Under the pieces are notes generated by a model. It worked only from the letters and a program-made list of their open reading frames with translations. It ran no database searches and was not told the origin of the DNA. This document shows, in pieces, positions 1 through 11,664 of a stretch of DNA of 64,000 nucleotides. Position 1 is the stretch's first letter. Each line of letters starts with the position of its first letter. A program made the translations under genes and the position numbers. This DNA comes from Lineus longissimus (lineage: Eukaryota > Nemertea > Pilidiophora > Heteronemertea > Lineidae): assembly GCF_910592395.1 (NCBI RefSeq), contig NC_088318.1, forward strand, positions 8,434,349 to 8,498,348, read 5' to 3'.

Positions 1-1150
1 ATCCCTGATTGGAAAGAGGTAGTTTAATCGCATTCAACTATAAAGCCATTGAACAGTTGTGTTCCTTTAGTCAACCGATGACCTTTTTTTGGGCCATGAT
101 CGGGGATTGTAAACTCTAAATGTATTATGGACTGGAAGACGGGGGAAACACAAGTAAAATAGACCAAAACAAGTGATTTTGGGGCTTTGGTTTAGACGCA
201 TGCGCCACATGCGCCATGCGGGATTAGACGGTTCATGTTGTTGACTCCTACAGGCTACATGATCTAGTGCTGTTATTGGTAATGGTATATGGTAGGCCTA
301 ATCATCATGCCCATATGTTTCAGGAAAAGCTTGGAGTAAAATGAACTGCCGATGAATAATGATGTTGTTCATGTTTACCATGTTTACTAGTACATACATA
401 GCCATAGGGTATGCACTGGCCAGTGCACTTTCTGCACGTCATCATGGTCATGCACGTGATACCTTGCACATCTTGTTCCTTGCATGCGCATGCTTTTTGG
501 GCAAAATCAGTTGCACCAACACTAATGAATAATGTCTTCTTATCCCTATGACTCCATACACAGTGAGGGCATTGTCCCATTCCCATCAAATGGTGACTCT
601 GAGTACCGTATTAGGGTGGAGGTTGGGGAGGAGAAACCTACCGTTGCACGCCTGTCATGGTCAGCAGTGGTCAGCTTAGCGCGATATGGAACATTCTTCC
701 GAAACTCAAGCGGGGGAAGTCTGCTCATTAGCATATCTCGCGCACTGCTCCTTCTGGTCAAACATCGTAGTGAAATCGTAATGGAAAACGTCTGGCTTTG
801 CGCCAGATTAATAAGTGAAGAACTAATAGGTAAAGAACTTCTACTTGCGCGAGACTGCTGTGATAAAATTATCATTGCAGAGACTCCGGTGACGTACACA
901 TATATTTTTTACAATCAAAAATGCCCTCAAAAGATGACATGGAATGATTATTTTATTGATATTTCCTACTATATACCTTCCAATTATCACTTTATACAAA
1001 TAGATCGGCGTTAGGTCGCATGCTTTTCTGTCCTGGTGACACTATAAAGGAAAATCGTTGCAACCCCGTAAATGCGCTATAAGTTCAATAATAAGTGACG
1101 GTGACCCGTTATAAATGTTTCGTCAGCTTCGCTTTTTTGCTGCTACGCGG
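1..1150. other. unassigned sequence before DIRS remnant
   Basis: No recognisable coding or repeat structure. The open frame at 532-1014 (+) is matched by an equally open antisense frame at 546-899, has no recognisable domain, and is treated as chance. Confidence 0.4.
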
Positions 1151-1152
1151 CG

Positions 1153-1352
1153 CGTTGGGCCCTTGCGTCAAGGCCAAGTGCCTAGTTAACAACAAACACA
1201 ATCTTAGTTGACAACTACCTGGCAATGTTCTTAGCAGGATTTTATGAATAGGAAAATATCAGCATACTATGGAGCCGCCAACTAGGCATTTGGCAGTCTG
1301 CTAAGGCCTAGTTGGCTGCTAGTTTCACAGGCTTTTATGAATATGGGCCCTG
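1153..1352. repeat. inverted-repeat-rich insertion, possible MITE
   Basis: A GGGCCC block occurs near both edges. The motif TGCCTAGTT recurs in inverted orientation near 1180 and 1285, and again near 1310. The right edge (TTTATGAATATGGGCCC) abuts the DIRS remnant exactly. Family unknown; the boundaries are inferred from where DIRS similarity starts. Confidence 0.3.
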
Positions 1353-2250
1353 ACCTTTAAGACCGCCTTTCTGGTGGCTTTGGCCACGGTGCAGAGACGG
1401 TCCGAGCTCCAAGCCTTAGCCTTTGATAAATTGGCTTTTAATGAGAGGGGCGGAGTTCTAGAATTTGTCCCAGGTTTTCTTGCAAAGAACCAGGCACCTC
1501 ACACCTTTAGGCGCCCGGTTTTCATCCCCTCCTTGTCCGCTACGGTCTCCAGAGATCTCCCGGACAGAACTCTCTGCCCGGTCCGGGCAATGACGTTTTT
1601 TTTTGATAAGACCAAGGACCTGGCCTTTAGTCTCAGCAGGAAGTACCTCTACGTCTTATCAGGAGGGGTTTACTAGGGAGATAGCTGCTGCTATGGTCGC
1701 TAGGTGGTTGGTGGCCACCATCCGGCTGGCCTATTCTATGACTCGCATTTCTCCAGAGCTTCGCCGTTGGGCGCCATTACGACCCACGAGATTCGTGCCA
1801 TCTCTACTTCTTGGGCCGAGTATAGGGGAGTGGCAGTAAATGAGGTTTTAGATGCGGCTACGTTGAGTTCCCATTCCACTTTCTCCCAGTATTATATGCG
1901 CGGTTGTTCCACATTAACAGTGTCTTCCGCCCCCCTGAGTTTCAAAGAAGAGGTGGAGACATAGACATTTGTCCCGGCTGTCTTGCCCGTGCACTCGTCC
2001 TGTCCAGATGTGTTAGGCTGAGGGCGCCTAGGACTCCTGAGAGTTATTCCGTGGGTCCCATTTTGGGTTCCCCTTATTTTGAATCGCAGCATTTCTTGTA
2101 AGTCCACAGTGTGCCACTTGATGAAATGTGCTGAGTGGTTACCATGTGAGGTCTTTTCCCTCGCTCTAGGAGGGGTGGGTTCCCCAGTTTGGTCCTCCTT
2201 TGTTCTTCTCAAAGGGTCTTTTGGTCATAAGCCCGGGTCATCCCCAAGCT
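1353..2250 (+). pseudogene. DIRS tyrosine-recombinase remnant plus 3' region
   Basis: This is the 3' part of a DIRS-like retrotransposon, closely similar to 53985-54930 of the full copy later in the window. It covers much of the tyrosine recombinase, which integrates the circular cDNA in this family. Visible catalytic landmarks are RRSEL near 1395 (first Arg), HEIR near 1780 (His-x-x-Arg) and the QYYMR tyrosine motif near 1888. Similarity continues through the GTTATTCCGTGGGTCCC segment into the non-coding 3' end. The coding part is broken over several frames, with a stop after residue 100 of the first open stretch, so it is dead. Everything upstream of the recombinase is missing. Confidence 0.8.
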
Positions 2251-2590
2251 TATTGGCTCACCGTTAGGGGAGTCTATACGATAGCCCTGTGTCCGTCGTC
2301 GTCGTCGTCGTCGTCCGTCCTCGTCAGTATCCTGTGTGGCATGTTTCTTAACCGCTTGTGCTATGAACTTGAAACTTTGTACACATGACCCCCTAGGTCA
2401 GAGGTACTCTGATACTGAATTTCGGTCCGATCTGGTTCATGACTTGGCCACCAGGGGGCTAAAACTTAAAACATAAAAAGTTTGATATGTCACTTATTAA
2501 TGAACCGTTTTCAATAAAAACTTTATGGTAGGTACTCCTAGCAAGGATACATCACATATCGTACCGGTTTTTGATTTGACCTACTTTTCA
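2251..2590 (+). mobile_element. Helitron-like family A fragment nested in DIRS remnant
   Basis: Begins with GGCTCACCG and a (GTC)n run near 2293-2320, followed by one core monomer with the CCACCAGGGGGC motif near 2450. It stops within the core, and DIRS similarity resumes at 2591. The DIRS sequence on both sides shows this is an insertion into the remnant. Confidence 0.7.
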
Positions 2591-2682
2591 AGTTCATACC
2601 TGCCCAGGTCAGACTACCCAACCTGCCTGTCCCCACAGCAACAGGACTTATTCTTGCGCTCGAGTAATCACTACTATAATGG
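2591..2682 (+). mobile_element. DIRS 3' inverted-repeat region, continued
   Basis: Matches 55130-55215 of the complete DIRS: TTCATACCT, CCAGGTCAGACTACC, the CCTGTCCCCACAGCAAC block and GCGCTCGAGTAAT. It is the continuation of the remnant interrupted by the family A fragment. Confidence 0.65.
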
Positions 2683-3715
2683 ACGTAGAGCTGAAACAGT
2701 TTGTCACACATCTCCTCTGTCAGTTCACATCGGATGACCTTGAAATTTTCCCTGAAAGTCGTGGTTGATATGGAGATGCACCTCGCCGGGTTAAATTGGT
2801 AAAATTTGCAGCGATCTCGGAGAAATAGCATTTTTTGTTCTTTCTATATATGGGCATACTCATGAACATAAGGGACCTTTTCAGCAGGTCTGATTTGCAT
2901 ATGGGGCCATCTATTAAATCAGAAGTGTGGGATTATACAAAAATAAGCCGGGAAAGTATTGAGGCCACTATATGTTTAAAGCATTCATCCATTTCCACAA
3001 TTTTCCCCTTTTATTTTGGTCGTACTCTTTCACCTTACGTTGTTAATCGCTCTTAATTTTTCTATTACCGTATGGGAATTCATCACGTGATACACGTAAC
3101 ATAATAACAAAACCGCCTCAACCCACCCAAGCACTGGGCGCAAAGTAGCGCACAGCTCCCTGTATGAATACCCGGGGCAAATATAAAATATGATATAAAA
3201 TCCCGATTAATATTTCTTTACTGCAATAAAAACAGGCTATCCACTACAGATTAACAAGTAAGTGAGTGTTCCGGATCGAGTGGAGTCCATGCGGAGGGTG
3301 TCGAAAAAACCCTAGGCGAACTACTTCCTCTGCCTGGTGCTGCCACCCACTATACTCGCGGCATTTGTTGTACTAAGTTCGTAACACGCCATTGCCTCTT
3401 CACCATTCGCGAAATAGTTTGTCAAAATAAGTCGAGACCACTTTGAAGAGTGGTGGAGTTTGATTTTTCTGGTCGTTTTGGCCAAAAACGTGTATAGTGT
3501 AAGTAATTTGGAGGAAAATCATCCCCCCTAATCATCATGTTCGATTTGTAAACACTTGGGTCGGCGCAGAATGCTCCAGATCACACATCGACCTATTTCA
3601 CGCATATCAAAATCAAGACAACATCACAACCCCCAGACATATAATTTCATTTCACCCAAATTGCCCCAACCCCACAGTAAGCCAACACCCTAAAACAACC
3701 CGCGCCACGGGTATT
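2683..3715. other. unassigned, possible insertion within DIRS terminus
   Basis: No coding similarity was recognised. It separates two stretches that are contiguous in the complete DIRS (ending near 2682 and resuming near 3718). Similar short sequence flanks it (AATCACTACTATAATGG against AAGTACTAATTAATGG), so it may be an insertion of unknown type. Confidence 0.3.
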
Positions 3716-3800
3716 ATGCTAGTAAGTACTAATTAATGGCGGCTTCCACGATGCGGAGTCTGTATTGGGGCGCTGCCTTGGCATAGCTACGTGTGTCGTG
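3716..3800 (+). mobile_element. DIRS terminal repeat fragment
   Basis: The TAATGGCGGCTTCCACGA, TCTGTATTGGGGCGCTGCC and ATAGCTACGTG blocks match 55202-55273 of the right inverted repeat of the complete DIRS element. Confidence 0.6.
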
Positions 3801-4423
3801 TTGTGACACCCTATAGTAAGTTTATGTTTTTTTGACATCCTGTAGTCCCATATAATTAGCATAGGTGGCAGCACTGGGTGAGGTGAGTGAGTGGCCTTGC
3901 AAGATGGAGGACAGAACACATGGTTCAAGACGAGTTTAATTTAATGATGAGAAAAGTTGTTGATTTACATCAAGAGTTAAGAGTTGATTTATTTATACAG
4001 TCCCAGCATTACATCACTTTGGGTTTTGAGTGACCTTACAGTGTAGCAAGTTTACTACATCAGTGTGACTGTAAGTAAAATTTGCGTCTTTCATGAGTAG
4101 AACACAAGAGTTGTTGCTACCTTGTTGTGCTTACAAGTAGGCCTTAGTAAAACTTTAAATCTAACTTTACTAGTTCATAACACCTATTGTTAAAACCTAA
4201 TGGTGTTGAGGAGTGCCAATTCAACTTTGGATATTTTAGTTGCATTTCAGGCCAACTTCTATACTGCCATTTTGTATTGTCGCATTGCATTTTGGGTCAT
4301 GTGTTCACAACTACACCTTGCCAGTGCCTGCCATGAGAAAAATCCACGGGCACCATCAGTCACTCCCGCAACCCTTTCCACGGGCACTATTTTTTCACTC
4401 ATGCCAGCTGTCCAGCGGGCGGG
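3801..4423. other. unassigned AT-rich sequence upstream of BEL/Pao
   Basis: No gene was recognised. Part of it and 5101-5326 could be the 5' LTR and leader of the BEL/Pao element, but no matching direct repeat was found after its integrase. Confidence 0.3.
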
Positions 4424-5100
4424 CCATGCCAGTAAACGGGCGCGATCGCGTCCGCGCCCGTGATCACGCCCGCAAACTACTGCCAGGAAACGGGCGCGAT
4501 CACGCCTGCGGCCGCATGAGACGCCTGTAAACAATTCCAGAGTAAAAAAATTTCTGGGCAAGTCGCAGGACTAAGTCATGCTGCCCGTCGTCGGGCATGG
4601 CAATTTATCACATTATAAACAAGGAATTTAGACAAAAAACTAGTTTTATCTGCTATGCACTTTTTGCAGCCAACTCCCGGCGAAGAAACATTCTCAAACG
4701 CCTAAAATCCACTTTGTAATGCTTAGTTCAATCCTGATTCGATATGCCATTACCGTGCACTGCAGCAACCGCCAATTATAGCGAAGTGTACAGCCTGGCG
4801 TGTACCCAGCGCCAGGTTAGACTCTAGATTTCCGCAAAAAGGAACTCTTGATACCGGGAAATGAATCACGATCGTGCTGGGAATCGGCGGGCGTTATCGC
4901 GCCGGTGTTTTTTTATGACAGGCGGCACGCGCCCCTCAAGTGTCCGGCGGGCGTTATGGATAGCGCTCGTACGGAGTAGTTTACGGGCGTTTATAATATA
5001 TATAATAATACGAGTCTTATATAGCGCAGTATCCAACCATTAACTGGCCGCTCAAAGCGTTTGCGGGCGCGGGCGTGATCGCGCCCGTTTCCTGGCATGG
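4424..5100. mobile_element. MITE-like element with GC-rich ~37-bp TIRs
   Basis: The left end (CCATGCCAG, then AAACGGGCGCGATC) is the inverse of the right end (GATCGCGCCCGTTTCC, then TGGCATGG) over about 37 bp with four mismatches. Additional copies of the AAACGGGCGCGATCACGCC motif lie just inside the left end. The interior (4560-5040) has no convincing gene. No clear target-site duplication was identified, so the superfamily is unassigned. Confidence 0.6.
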
Positions 5101-5326
5101 ACTGTCTTGCCCAAAGTTCTGTTTTACAACTGTTTCATCTATGTTTTACCTGGGTCTGAAAATTTCTTGTGCTGCTCTCTATGCTGTTTATGGTACTACA
5201 GGGTTCATGTCACATTCGCACATGCAATTTATCAAAATTAGCTTAAATTTCAAAGGGGTTTAATAATTTATTTATATTCTTCCCTCTGAGGTCTGAGTTT
5301 GAGTTGTTTGAGTCAACACTGAAAAC

Positions 5327-6092
5327 ATGGCAGATCCACCAACTTTGCAATCTCTACAAGAGAAATGCAGAATCTGTCGCGCGAAGTATACTCGGCAGGA
5401 GAATACTGTGATTAGATTTTACAGGGAAGCTTCTACATTGTTGGAAAGGGCAGATAATGTTAGGCAGTTTGAAACAGCAGTGAAAAAGACTGCTAACGCA
5501 ATGTAGGAGCTCAATGCCATCTACGGTGAATTGAAGGATGTGCAGACCGAGGTGGACTTCCATCCTGATTTTGGGAAGCTCACTGAAGAAGCCTTGAGAG
5601 CTGAGACTGAGTCGGAAGAGAAGTACCGCACCCAGTACTTTGACATCTCTGCCAAAGTTCAACAACTGCAAGCAGACGCAGACAAGGAGAGGCGCACCCC
5701 GTCAGAGAAGTCGAGTGATACCTTCACACCAGAACACTTTGCCGCTGCTATGAAGGAGACACTGCAATCCGTTCAAACTGGCATTTCGGCTGATCAGTTG
5801 GAAAGGATGTTGGGGACTCTTGCTCATAAAAAGTTCAAAGGGGACATCGAGCTATTTGATCAATGGAAGAACCTGGTAGAGACGGAATTGGAGAAACCAG
5901 GGTACCGTGAAGTTTAGAAAACGCACATCGTGATATCCTTAGTTGATGGAGAGGTTTCCAAACTCATCAGTGGACTAAAGGATCCAAGTTCAAATGACAT
6001 CCTTGAGTTTTTGGAGAATCGGTATGGAGATGTGTTGTCGAAGATCCAGAAGGCAGTGAATGAGATTGCTGCTGTGCCTGCTGTCACTACTC
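5327..6092 (+). pseudogene. BEL/Pao gag, N-terminal part
   Basis: This is the capsid-type polyprotein of the BEL element. The ATG at 5327 (MADPPTLQSL) opens a frame that runs to the MITE insertion and is broken only by in-frame TAG stops at 5504-5506 and 5915-5917. Sequence after each stop stays in the same frame (for example ELNAIYGELKDVQTEVDFHP, later VDGEVSKLISGLKDPSS), so these are nonsense changes and not frameshifts. The acidic, coiled-coil-like composition and the motif KFKGDIELFDQWKNLVE fit the BEL/Pao gag. The original frame resumes beyond the MITE at about 6642. Confidence 0.75.
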
Positions 6093-6641
6093 CAGGGCTG
6101 CGTACCTGTACGGAATGGCCGTATTTTGGTACGACTGAATTCCCGACTTTACGGAATACGGTTTTTACCGTTATGGTACGGCCTTTACAGTGCTGAAAAT
6201 ACGTTTTTTTTCAACTTAAAAATACGTTGTAAAATGTTTGTATACGGTTTAATTCTTGAAATAAACATTCAAATTTCTAGTTTCATTTAGTTTCTAAGCC
6301 TTTAAACCCGATATCTGATCCTGGCGGGCCCGATATTAGATGTTCCCACGCCCGTTGCCAAGGAGAGTTTTTCTTTATTCAGTACGCAATATACTGATTA
6401 GTCTCGCGCACCGCGACACCGATCGTAGTTATCACCCTATTTTGAGGATCTGGAAACTTGTATCACATGTGTACAGCTGCTGTGCGAGACTACCCTGCAT
6501 AGAATAATGGCGGCGGCCAACAGCGTTGGTGTGCCTGTTTTGAAATTTACACTATGTCATGATACTACGGGAACTTATGGCAAAATACAGGAAAATTTCA
6601 GCAATATTACAGGAAAAATTATTAGAGGGTAAGCAGCCCTG
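6093..6641. mobile_element. 549-bp MITE with CAGGGCTGC termini inside gag
   Basis: The ends are inverted copies: CAGGGCTGCGTACC at the left and the reverse complement of CAGGGCTGCTTACC at the right. They are flanked by a perfect direct repeat CTACTC (6087-6092 and 6642-6647). The interior is AT-rich and non-coding. The CAGGG-type terminus suggests a hAT-like non-autonomous element, although the duplication seen is 6 bp (7 with one ambiguous base), short of the usual 8. Confidence 0.8.
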
Positions 6642-6672
6642 CTACTCCCTCAGCAAAGGATCTGGATTCCCT

Positions 6673-6822
6673 CTTCAACTCTCTAGCTTCTAATTGGAAT
6701 TACATCATGAAACGCACATCAGAGGACAACCACGTCATCAGAGCAAGCTTCAACTCTCTAGCTTCTAATTGGAATTACATCATGAAACGCACATCAGAGG
6801 ACAACCACGTCATCAGAGCAAG
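6673..6822 (+). repeat. 75-bp perfect tandem duplication in gag
   Basis: Two adjacent 75-bp units (6673-6747 and 6748-6822), each starting CTTCAACTCTCTAGC and ending CATCAGAGCAAG. The period equals 25 codons, so the duplication does not shift the gag frame. Confidence 0.9.
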
Positions 6823-7100
6823 CTGGATATTTACAGCACTTGTAAGCCCCAAACTTCCGAAGGGACTTCTGAAGAAATGAGATGCAGACACAATCAGAGA
6901 GGAGAAGGCAATGTCGAGGACATCAGATCTACACACACCAATCCGGTTCGACACACTTTTGGAGAAGCTGCAAGACGCTGTCAAGGTTGCAAGACGAACT
7001 GAACTGAGTAAACAAGAAAAACCAGAGGAGAATGAGAAAAGGAAATCGGTAACCAAGGATTAATGGAAGATGTCCAAGGAATCCAAGAAGCCGAAGGCAC

Positions 7101-7673
7101 ATGCATTGCAGATCTCTCAATGGACGCCTGCTAAATCCAAAGAAGCACAGGAACCCTGTATTTTCTGTGCATCAAGTTGCATCAAGTTGTCCGACAGTGA
7201 AATCGATGCCCGTGTCAGAACGAGTGGAGAAAGTGAAAGCTTCCAAGGCATCCTTCAACTGTTTGCGGACTACTCACTTTGTGGATGCCTGTCTGTCATC
7301 TTGTTGTAGAAATTGTTCAAAGAAGCACCACACACTTCTACATTTTGACAAGCCAGAAGCAAGTAACTCTGGGATCAGCCAGCAGACATCGAGCCGAACA
7401 GAAGCCAGTGGAGGCGGTATCAAGCCTGAGACTGTGAGATCGCCACACTACTTCATGAAAGCCAGAGAGACAGATGATGTACTGTTGCAGATAGGCATAG
7501 CGAAGTTAGAGACGAGGAATGCTGTCGCCCATGGACGAGTTCTTTTTGACTCTGGGAGTGGAGCCACCTTTGTCAGAAAGCGAATGGCAAAGAGACTGCA
7601 GCTGCATGGACAACTAGTTGAAGCAGAGTTCACCTTAGCCGGAGGAATGGTTATGACACTTGATACTCAGTGA
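7101..7673 (+). pseudogene. BEL/Pao gag C-terminus and aspartic protease
   Basis: The open frame contains the zinc-knuckle-like CRNCSKKHHTLLHF near residues 69-82, typical of BEL/Pao nucleocapsid. It then has the retropepsin core VLFDSGSGATFV near residues 148-159, with Asp-Ser-Gly where retroviral-type proteases carry Asp-Ser/Thr-Gly. The frame ends in TGA at the protease C-terminal side, and similarity continues in other frames. Together with upstream gag it forms the 5' half of the ancestral polyprotein. No splice signals are needed to explain it. Confidence 0.75.
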
Positions 7674-7959
7674 GTGAAGTTTCATTTGTCAAGTATACTA
7701 CCAACATGGAAGAGAGACACCTTTGAAATCATCGCCTATGTTCGAGAATGTCCATGTGCTGATATCAATGAAGTCAAGGAGGATTTGTCAAAGATTGAAC
7801 ATACATGACATATGAGAGGCCTTCAGATAGCAGATGAGTTCCCAAGGAAACGTCAACCAGTGGATGTTCTGTTAGGAATCCAAGACACGATGAAAACTTG
7901 CAGGACAAGAGAGTCTTTGGATCAGGAAACATTCTTTCAGCACAGAAGATTCATATTGG

Positions 7960-9240
7960 TTGGATCGTGTCAGGAACCTGTCACACAGATCAAGAGAGCC
8001 ACACGACGTTGCCAATCAATCACTCTACGTTTCAACTGACCAGCGAGATCGACATCGCCACCGAACACTTGGGATTCTGCCAAATGAGAAGAACAAGCAA
8101 CTCTCAGAACTTGAGACTGAAGTCCTGAGACAACTTGAAGAGAAAACTGTCAAGAAGATGGATCATTATGAGACGGTATTGTTAAAACATCCGAAGTGGA
8201 CAGAGAAAATTTTGAAGTCCAACAAGCAACAAGCCATCAGGAGACCTAGTAGTCTAGAGCAGAGACTAAAAAAGGACCCAACATTGTCAGCGAGATACTA
8301 GAAGCAAATCAAGGAGTTGATCAAGACAGGTCGAGCAGAACGAGTGATTGAGGAAAAGGAGCCTGAGGATCATAGCGTGTGGTACTTACCTCATCATCCC
8401 ATAGTGAGAGAAGACAAGACGACAACCAAGGTCAGAATTGTCTTTGATGGATCGATGAGAGGCCCTGATGGAGTATCCTTGAATGACACGTTGTTAGCAG
8501 GTCCTGCTTTGCAACCCGACCTTCCTGGAATCTTGATGCGATTCAGGCATCACAGAATCACATTGATTGCCGATATTGAAAAGATGTTCCTACAGGTAAG
8601 TATGAACCCAGTTGACAGAGATTGTCAGAGATTTCTATGGAGAAACCTGGACACAGACAAGGAGCCAGAAGTTTTCAGATTGGCCACGGTCACTTTTGGG
8701 CTAACGTCTTCACGATTTTCTAGCATCAAGACTGTGCTTGATCATGTTGCGTTGCATCGTGAGGATTATCCCAAAGCTGCTGCAGAGATCGAGGAGAGCA
8801 TTTTTGTGGATGACATTTTGAGTGGAGATGACGTGGATGCGGAGGTAGCAGAGTTAGCAGTAGGCCTCAAGAGTATTCTGAGCCCAGAATGGAATCTGAG
8901 AAAGTTTCTCTCCAATGTACCAGGAGTTTTGTCGAATCTAGCCACAGAGGACATCGCATCAGAGTTAACCGAGAAGATTGTTGGGGAAGAGATAGCAACC
9001 AAGGCTTTAGGGGTTCGATATTTACCCATCGAGGATGTACTGATGTTTTCCTTTGTTAAGAAAATGGAGGATGTCGAGTTAGAGATTAGGAGAAGTGTTC
9101 TGAAGCAACTGCATCGGATTTATGATCCACTAGGCATGCTATCACCCTTTGTACTCAAGGCCAAGCAAATTTTCCAGCAATCCTGGGTCACAACTGGAGG
9201 ATGGAATGATGCACTACCATCAGAGATAGAGGAGGAGTAG
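7960..9240 (+). pseudogene. BEL/Pao reverse transcriptase
   Basis: This would copy the element RNA into DNA. The N-terminal part lies in 7960-8301 and ends at an in-frame TAG. The main catalytic part is 8317-9240. Landmarks in order: the HHPIVRED and TKVRIVFDGS motifs, then LNDTLLAGPALQPDLPGIL, then the first catalytic Asp in LIADIEKMFLQV, and the catalytic pair in FVDDILSGDD (about 8803-8832). The C-terminal connection has RIYDPLGMLSPFVLKAK. This order and the FVDDI box are characteristic of the Pao-type RT. The frame ends with TAG at 9238-9240, and the RNase H lies in another frame. Confidence 0.85.
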
Positions 9241-9296
9241 AGACGCTGGAAAACAGAAGTGACACTACTGGAGGCATTGAGATACCAAGATGTCTT

Positions 9297-9760
9297 GTGC
9301 CTGCTGATTTCCAGGATCCAGTTTATTATCTACATGGCTTTGGAGATGCATGGGAGTCATCTTACGGAGGAGTGGTCTATTTAGTTAGCCAAGATTCGAC
9401 TGGTAGAAGACACGTTGCTCTGCTCAGCTCAAAGACCAGAGTAGCACCCCTGGGAAAAAGGAGGAGCATCCCTGAACTGGAGCTTATTGCGTCCCTTGTG
9501 ACAGCGAGATTGGCAAAGTCCGTGGAGAGAGAGCTCAAGCTTCCAGTTGTTGCAGTAATTGCTGGACTGATTCCAAGGTTGTCATGCACTGGCTAAGCAA
9601 GCCACAATATCATTGGCAAACATTCGTTGCAAACAGGGTAGCTGAGATTCAGGACTTGGTGCCACCCTGCAACTGGAGACACGTTCCAGGAAAATGGAAC
9701 CCTGCGGATCTTTGTTCCCGAGGACTCACTGCAGAGAATCTGGTTGAATCTTCATTGTGT
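9297..9760 (+). pseudogene. BEL/Pao RNase H
   Basis: This would degrade the RNA strand of the RNA/DNA hybrid. The frame from 9297 shows HGFGDAWESSYGGVVYL and the conserved helix RRSIPELELIASLVTARLA. The domain continues in a second frame from 9584 with WRHVPGKWNPADLCSRG, the usual end of BEL/Pao RNase H. The frame change near 9590 is an inactivating indel. Confidence 0.78.
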
Positions 9761-10319
9761 TGGAATGGTCCATCCTTTCTGACAGAATGTGAAGAACAGT
9801 GGCCAGAACAAGAGAAGAGCAAAGATATAGATGATGAGAAAGTAGCCGACACGAAAGCCAAGCCCAAACTTCGCCAGATTGGTATTGCTGCTGTTGCCAA
9901 GACGGATATTGTAGCAGCTGGGAAGTACATTGAGAAATTCTCATCATACCAGAAGTTCATCAGAGTAATGAGCCGAGTGAGGAGTTGGATCAGGATCCGT
10001 AAGTCTAGAAACGAGGGGAGAGATCGAGACAAGGAAACTAACAAAGACACTGACAGTGAGGAAACCATTCCAGAAACAACTCTCAATGACAGACGTCAGG
10101 AGGAGCTGCATTGGATCAGATGGGCTCAATCCCTCAAGTATCAGAAGGAAATTGAGGAATTGAAAGCCGGACGACAAATTACCAGAGAGCAAACTGGCTC
10201 CATTGAGCCCAGAGTGGGACAAGAAGGACCAAGTGATGCGAGTCGGAGGTCGTCTTCATTATGCCCCATTGAAAGAGGAGACTAAGCATCCCATTATCTT
10301 GCCTGCTCACAACTGATTT

Positions 10320-11294
10320 GTGGATAAGTTAGTTCTGTTCTACCACCAGATTAACCTACACACAGGACCAGCTCAAACCCTGGCTTTCTTGCGAAACAAG
10401 TACTGGCTTATTCATGGGAGAGAGGAAGTGAGACGCATCCTTCACAAGTGCAAGGCTTGCAAAGATCCAGATGAGATTCAGCAAAAGATGGCTCCATTCC
10501 CTGTTGAAAGAGTGAGCATGAGCTTACCTTTCACCCACATAGGATTAGACTATGCAGGACCATTGTACATCAAGTCAGGAGAAGAAACCACTAAGGCATA
10601 CATATTAATATTCACATGCATGGTGTCAAGGGGAGTTCATCTTGAACTTACACCGGATCTCACAACGGAAGAATTCATGGCGGGATTACAGCGAATGATC
10701 AATCGCAGAGGAAAATGTATTTTCATTACTTCTGATAATGCAAAAACTTTCAAGAAAGCAGATACTATGCTAAGGATTCTTTACAAACAGAAGCGTGGAA
10801 AGCAAAGGCTCAAGGAGAAAATGACTGAGAAGGGAATCAAACGGAGATTCATAACAGAGAGAGCACCATGGCACGGCGGCTTTTATGAGAGGTTGGTTCA
10901 AAGTGGGAAGAAGCCACTTAGGAAAGTGCTTGGCACTACTGTCTCCGTAAGCAAGAGATGGGCCTATCATCAGCACATGTCAAGGATGTTTTGGAATAGA
11001 TGGACCACAGAATATCTTACAGAGCTTAACCAACTGAGAAAGTGGACAGAGGTTCGAGTTAACCTTCATGAAGGAGATGTTGTCCTAGTCGCCGAGGACA
11101 ACTCCAGAAAGCTGGACTGGAAGCTTGGAAGAGTTGAGGAGATCTACCCAGGCCGAGATGGACTTATGCGCTCAGTACTTGTAAAGACGAAGTCAGGATT
11201 GATGAGACATCCAGTACAGAAGCTGAGAATGATAGAGACCACCATTCTCCCAAAAGACGACACAGATGTTGAAAGCTGTTCTGATTCTGATTGA
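10320..11294 (+). pseudogene. BEL/Pao integrase
   Basis: An intact 324-codon frame encodes most of the integrase. The N-terminal zinc region reads H-x5-H then CKACKD (first about 45 residues). The catalytic DDE core has Asp in LDYAGP, Asp in SDNAKTF and Glu in HGGFYERLV. A C-terminal domain follows with the GDVVLVAEDN and RKLDWKLGRVEEIYPG motifs. The end SCSDSD is followed by TGA. Although open, it lacks the upstream polyprotein needed for expression. This is the best preserved part of the element. Confidence 0.85.
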
Positions 11295-11451
11295 ACAAAT
11301 AGAGGTTTGAGATTAGAGACATGCTAAGCATTGAGTACTATAGCAATGCTATAGTGTTAACCTTACTGACACTACGTACTTTATTCATATTTTCGTACAG
11401 AGTATATTTCATGCGATATCTGCCAGTTGGTATTTCGCGTTATAATTCGTT

Positions 11452-11664
11452 CAAAAAGGTCCAATATCATGCTTATTGGTGCCTTTTTTCATGATCTTTT
11501 TAGTGACTTGTTGTTGCTGATATTTTTATGGTAGGTACTCCAAGCAAAAATACATCACATGTTATACCTACTTTGGTTTGACCTATACATGTAGCATGTT
11601 TCTTAACGAGGATGTATACCTAACCACCAAATATCTGTACGGTGACCACAATGGCCCTTGACCG
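11452..11664 (+). mobile_element. family A Helitron-like 3' end fragment
   Basis: Matches the last monomer of family A (AATATC..GCTTATT, GGTAGGTACTCCAAGCAA) and ends in GGTGACCACAATGGCCC followed by TTGACCG. It directly follows the BEL integrase. Confidence 0.65.

Larger units (their letters stand above)
5327..11294 (+). mobile_element. degenerate BEL/Pao LTR retrotransposon (coding part)
   Basis: The order gag, protease, reverse transcriptase, RNase H, integrase on one strand is that of BEL/Pao. Diagnostic features are the gag knuckle CRNCSKKHHTLLHF, the RT box FVDDI (Pao-type), the RNase H segment HGFGDAW and an integrase with DYAGP, SDNAKTF and HGGFYERLV. Multiple stops and frameshifts occur, a MITE disrupts gag, and no LTR pair could be recognised. 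A family A Helitron-like end abuts it downstream from about 11452. It is therefore an inactive old copy. Confidence 0.88.

Noticed and set aside
532-1014. 160-codon open frame
   Set aside because: No recognisable domain; the antisense strand is open over most of the same interval; no splice or gene context.
3801-5326. 5' LTR of the BEL/Pao element
   Set aside because: No matching direct repeat was seen after the integrase (11295-11452), so an LTR pair cannot be claimed.
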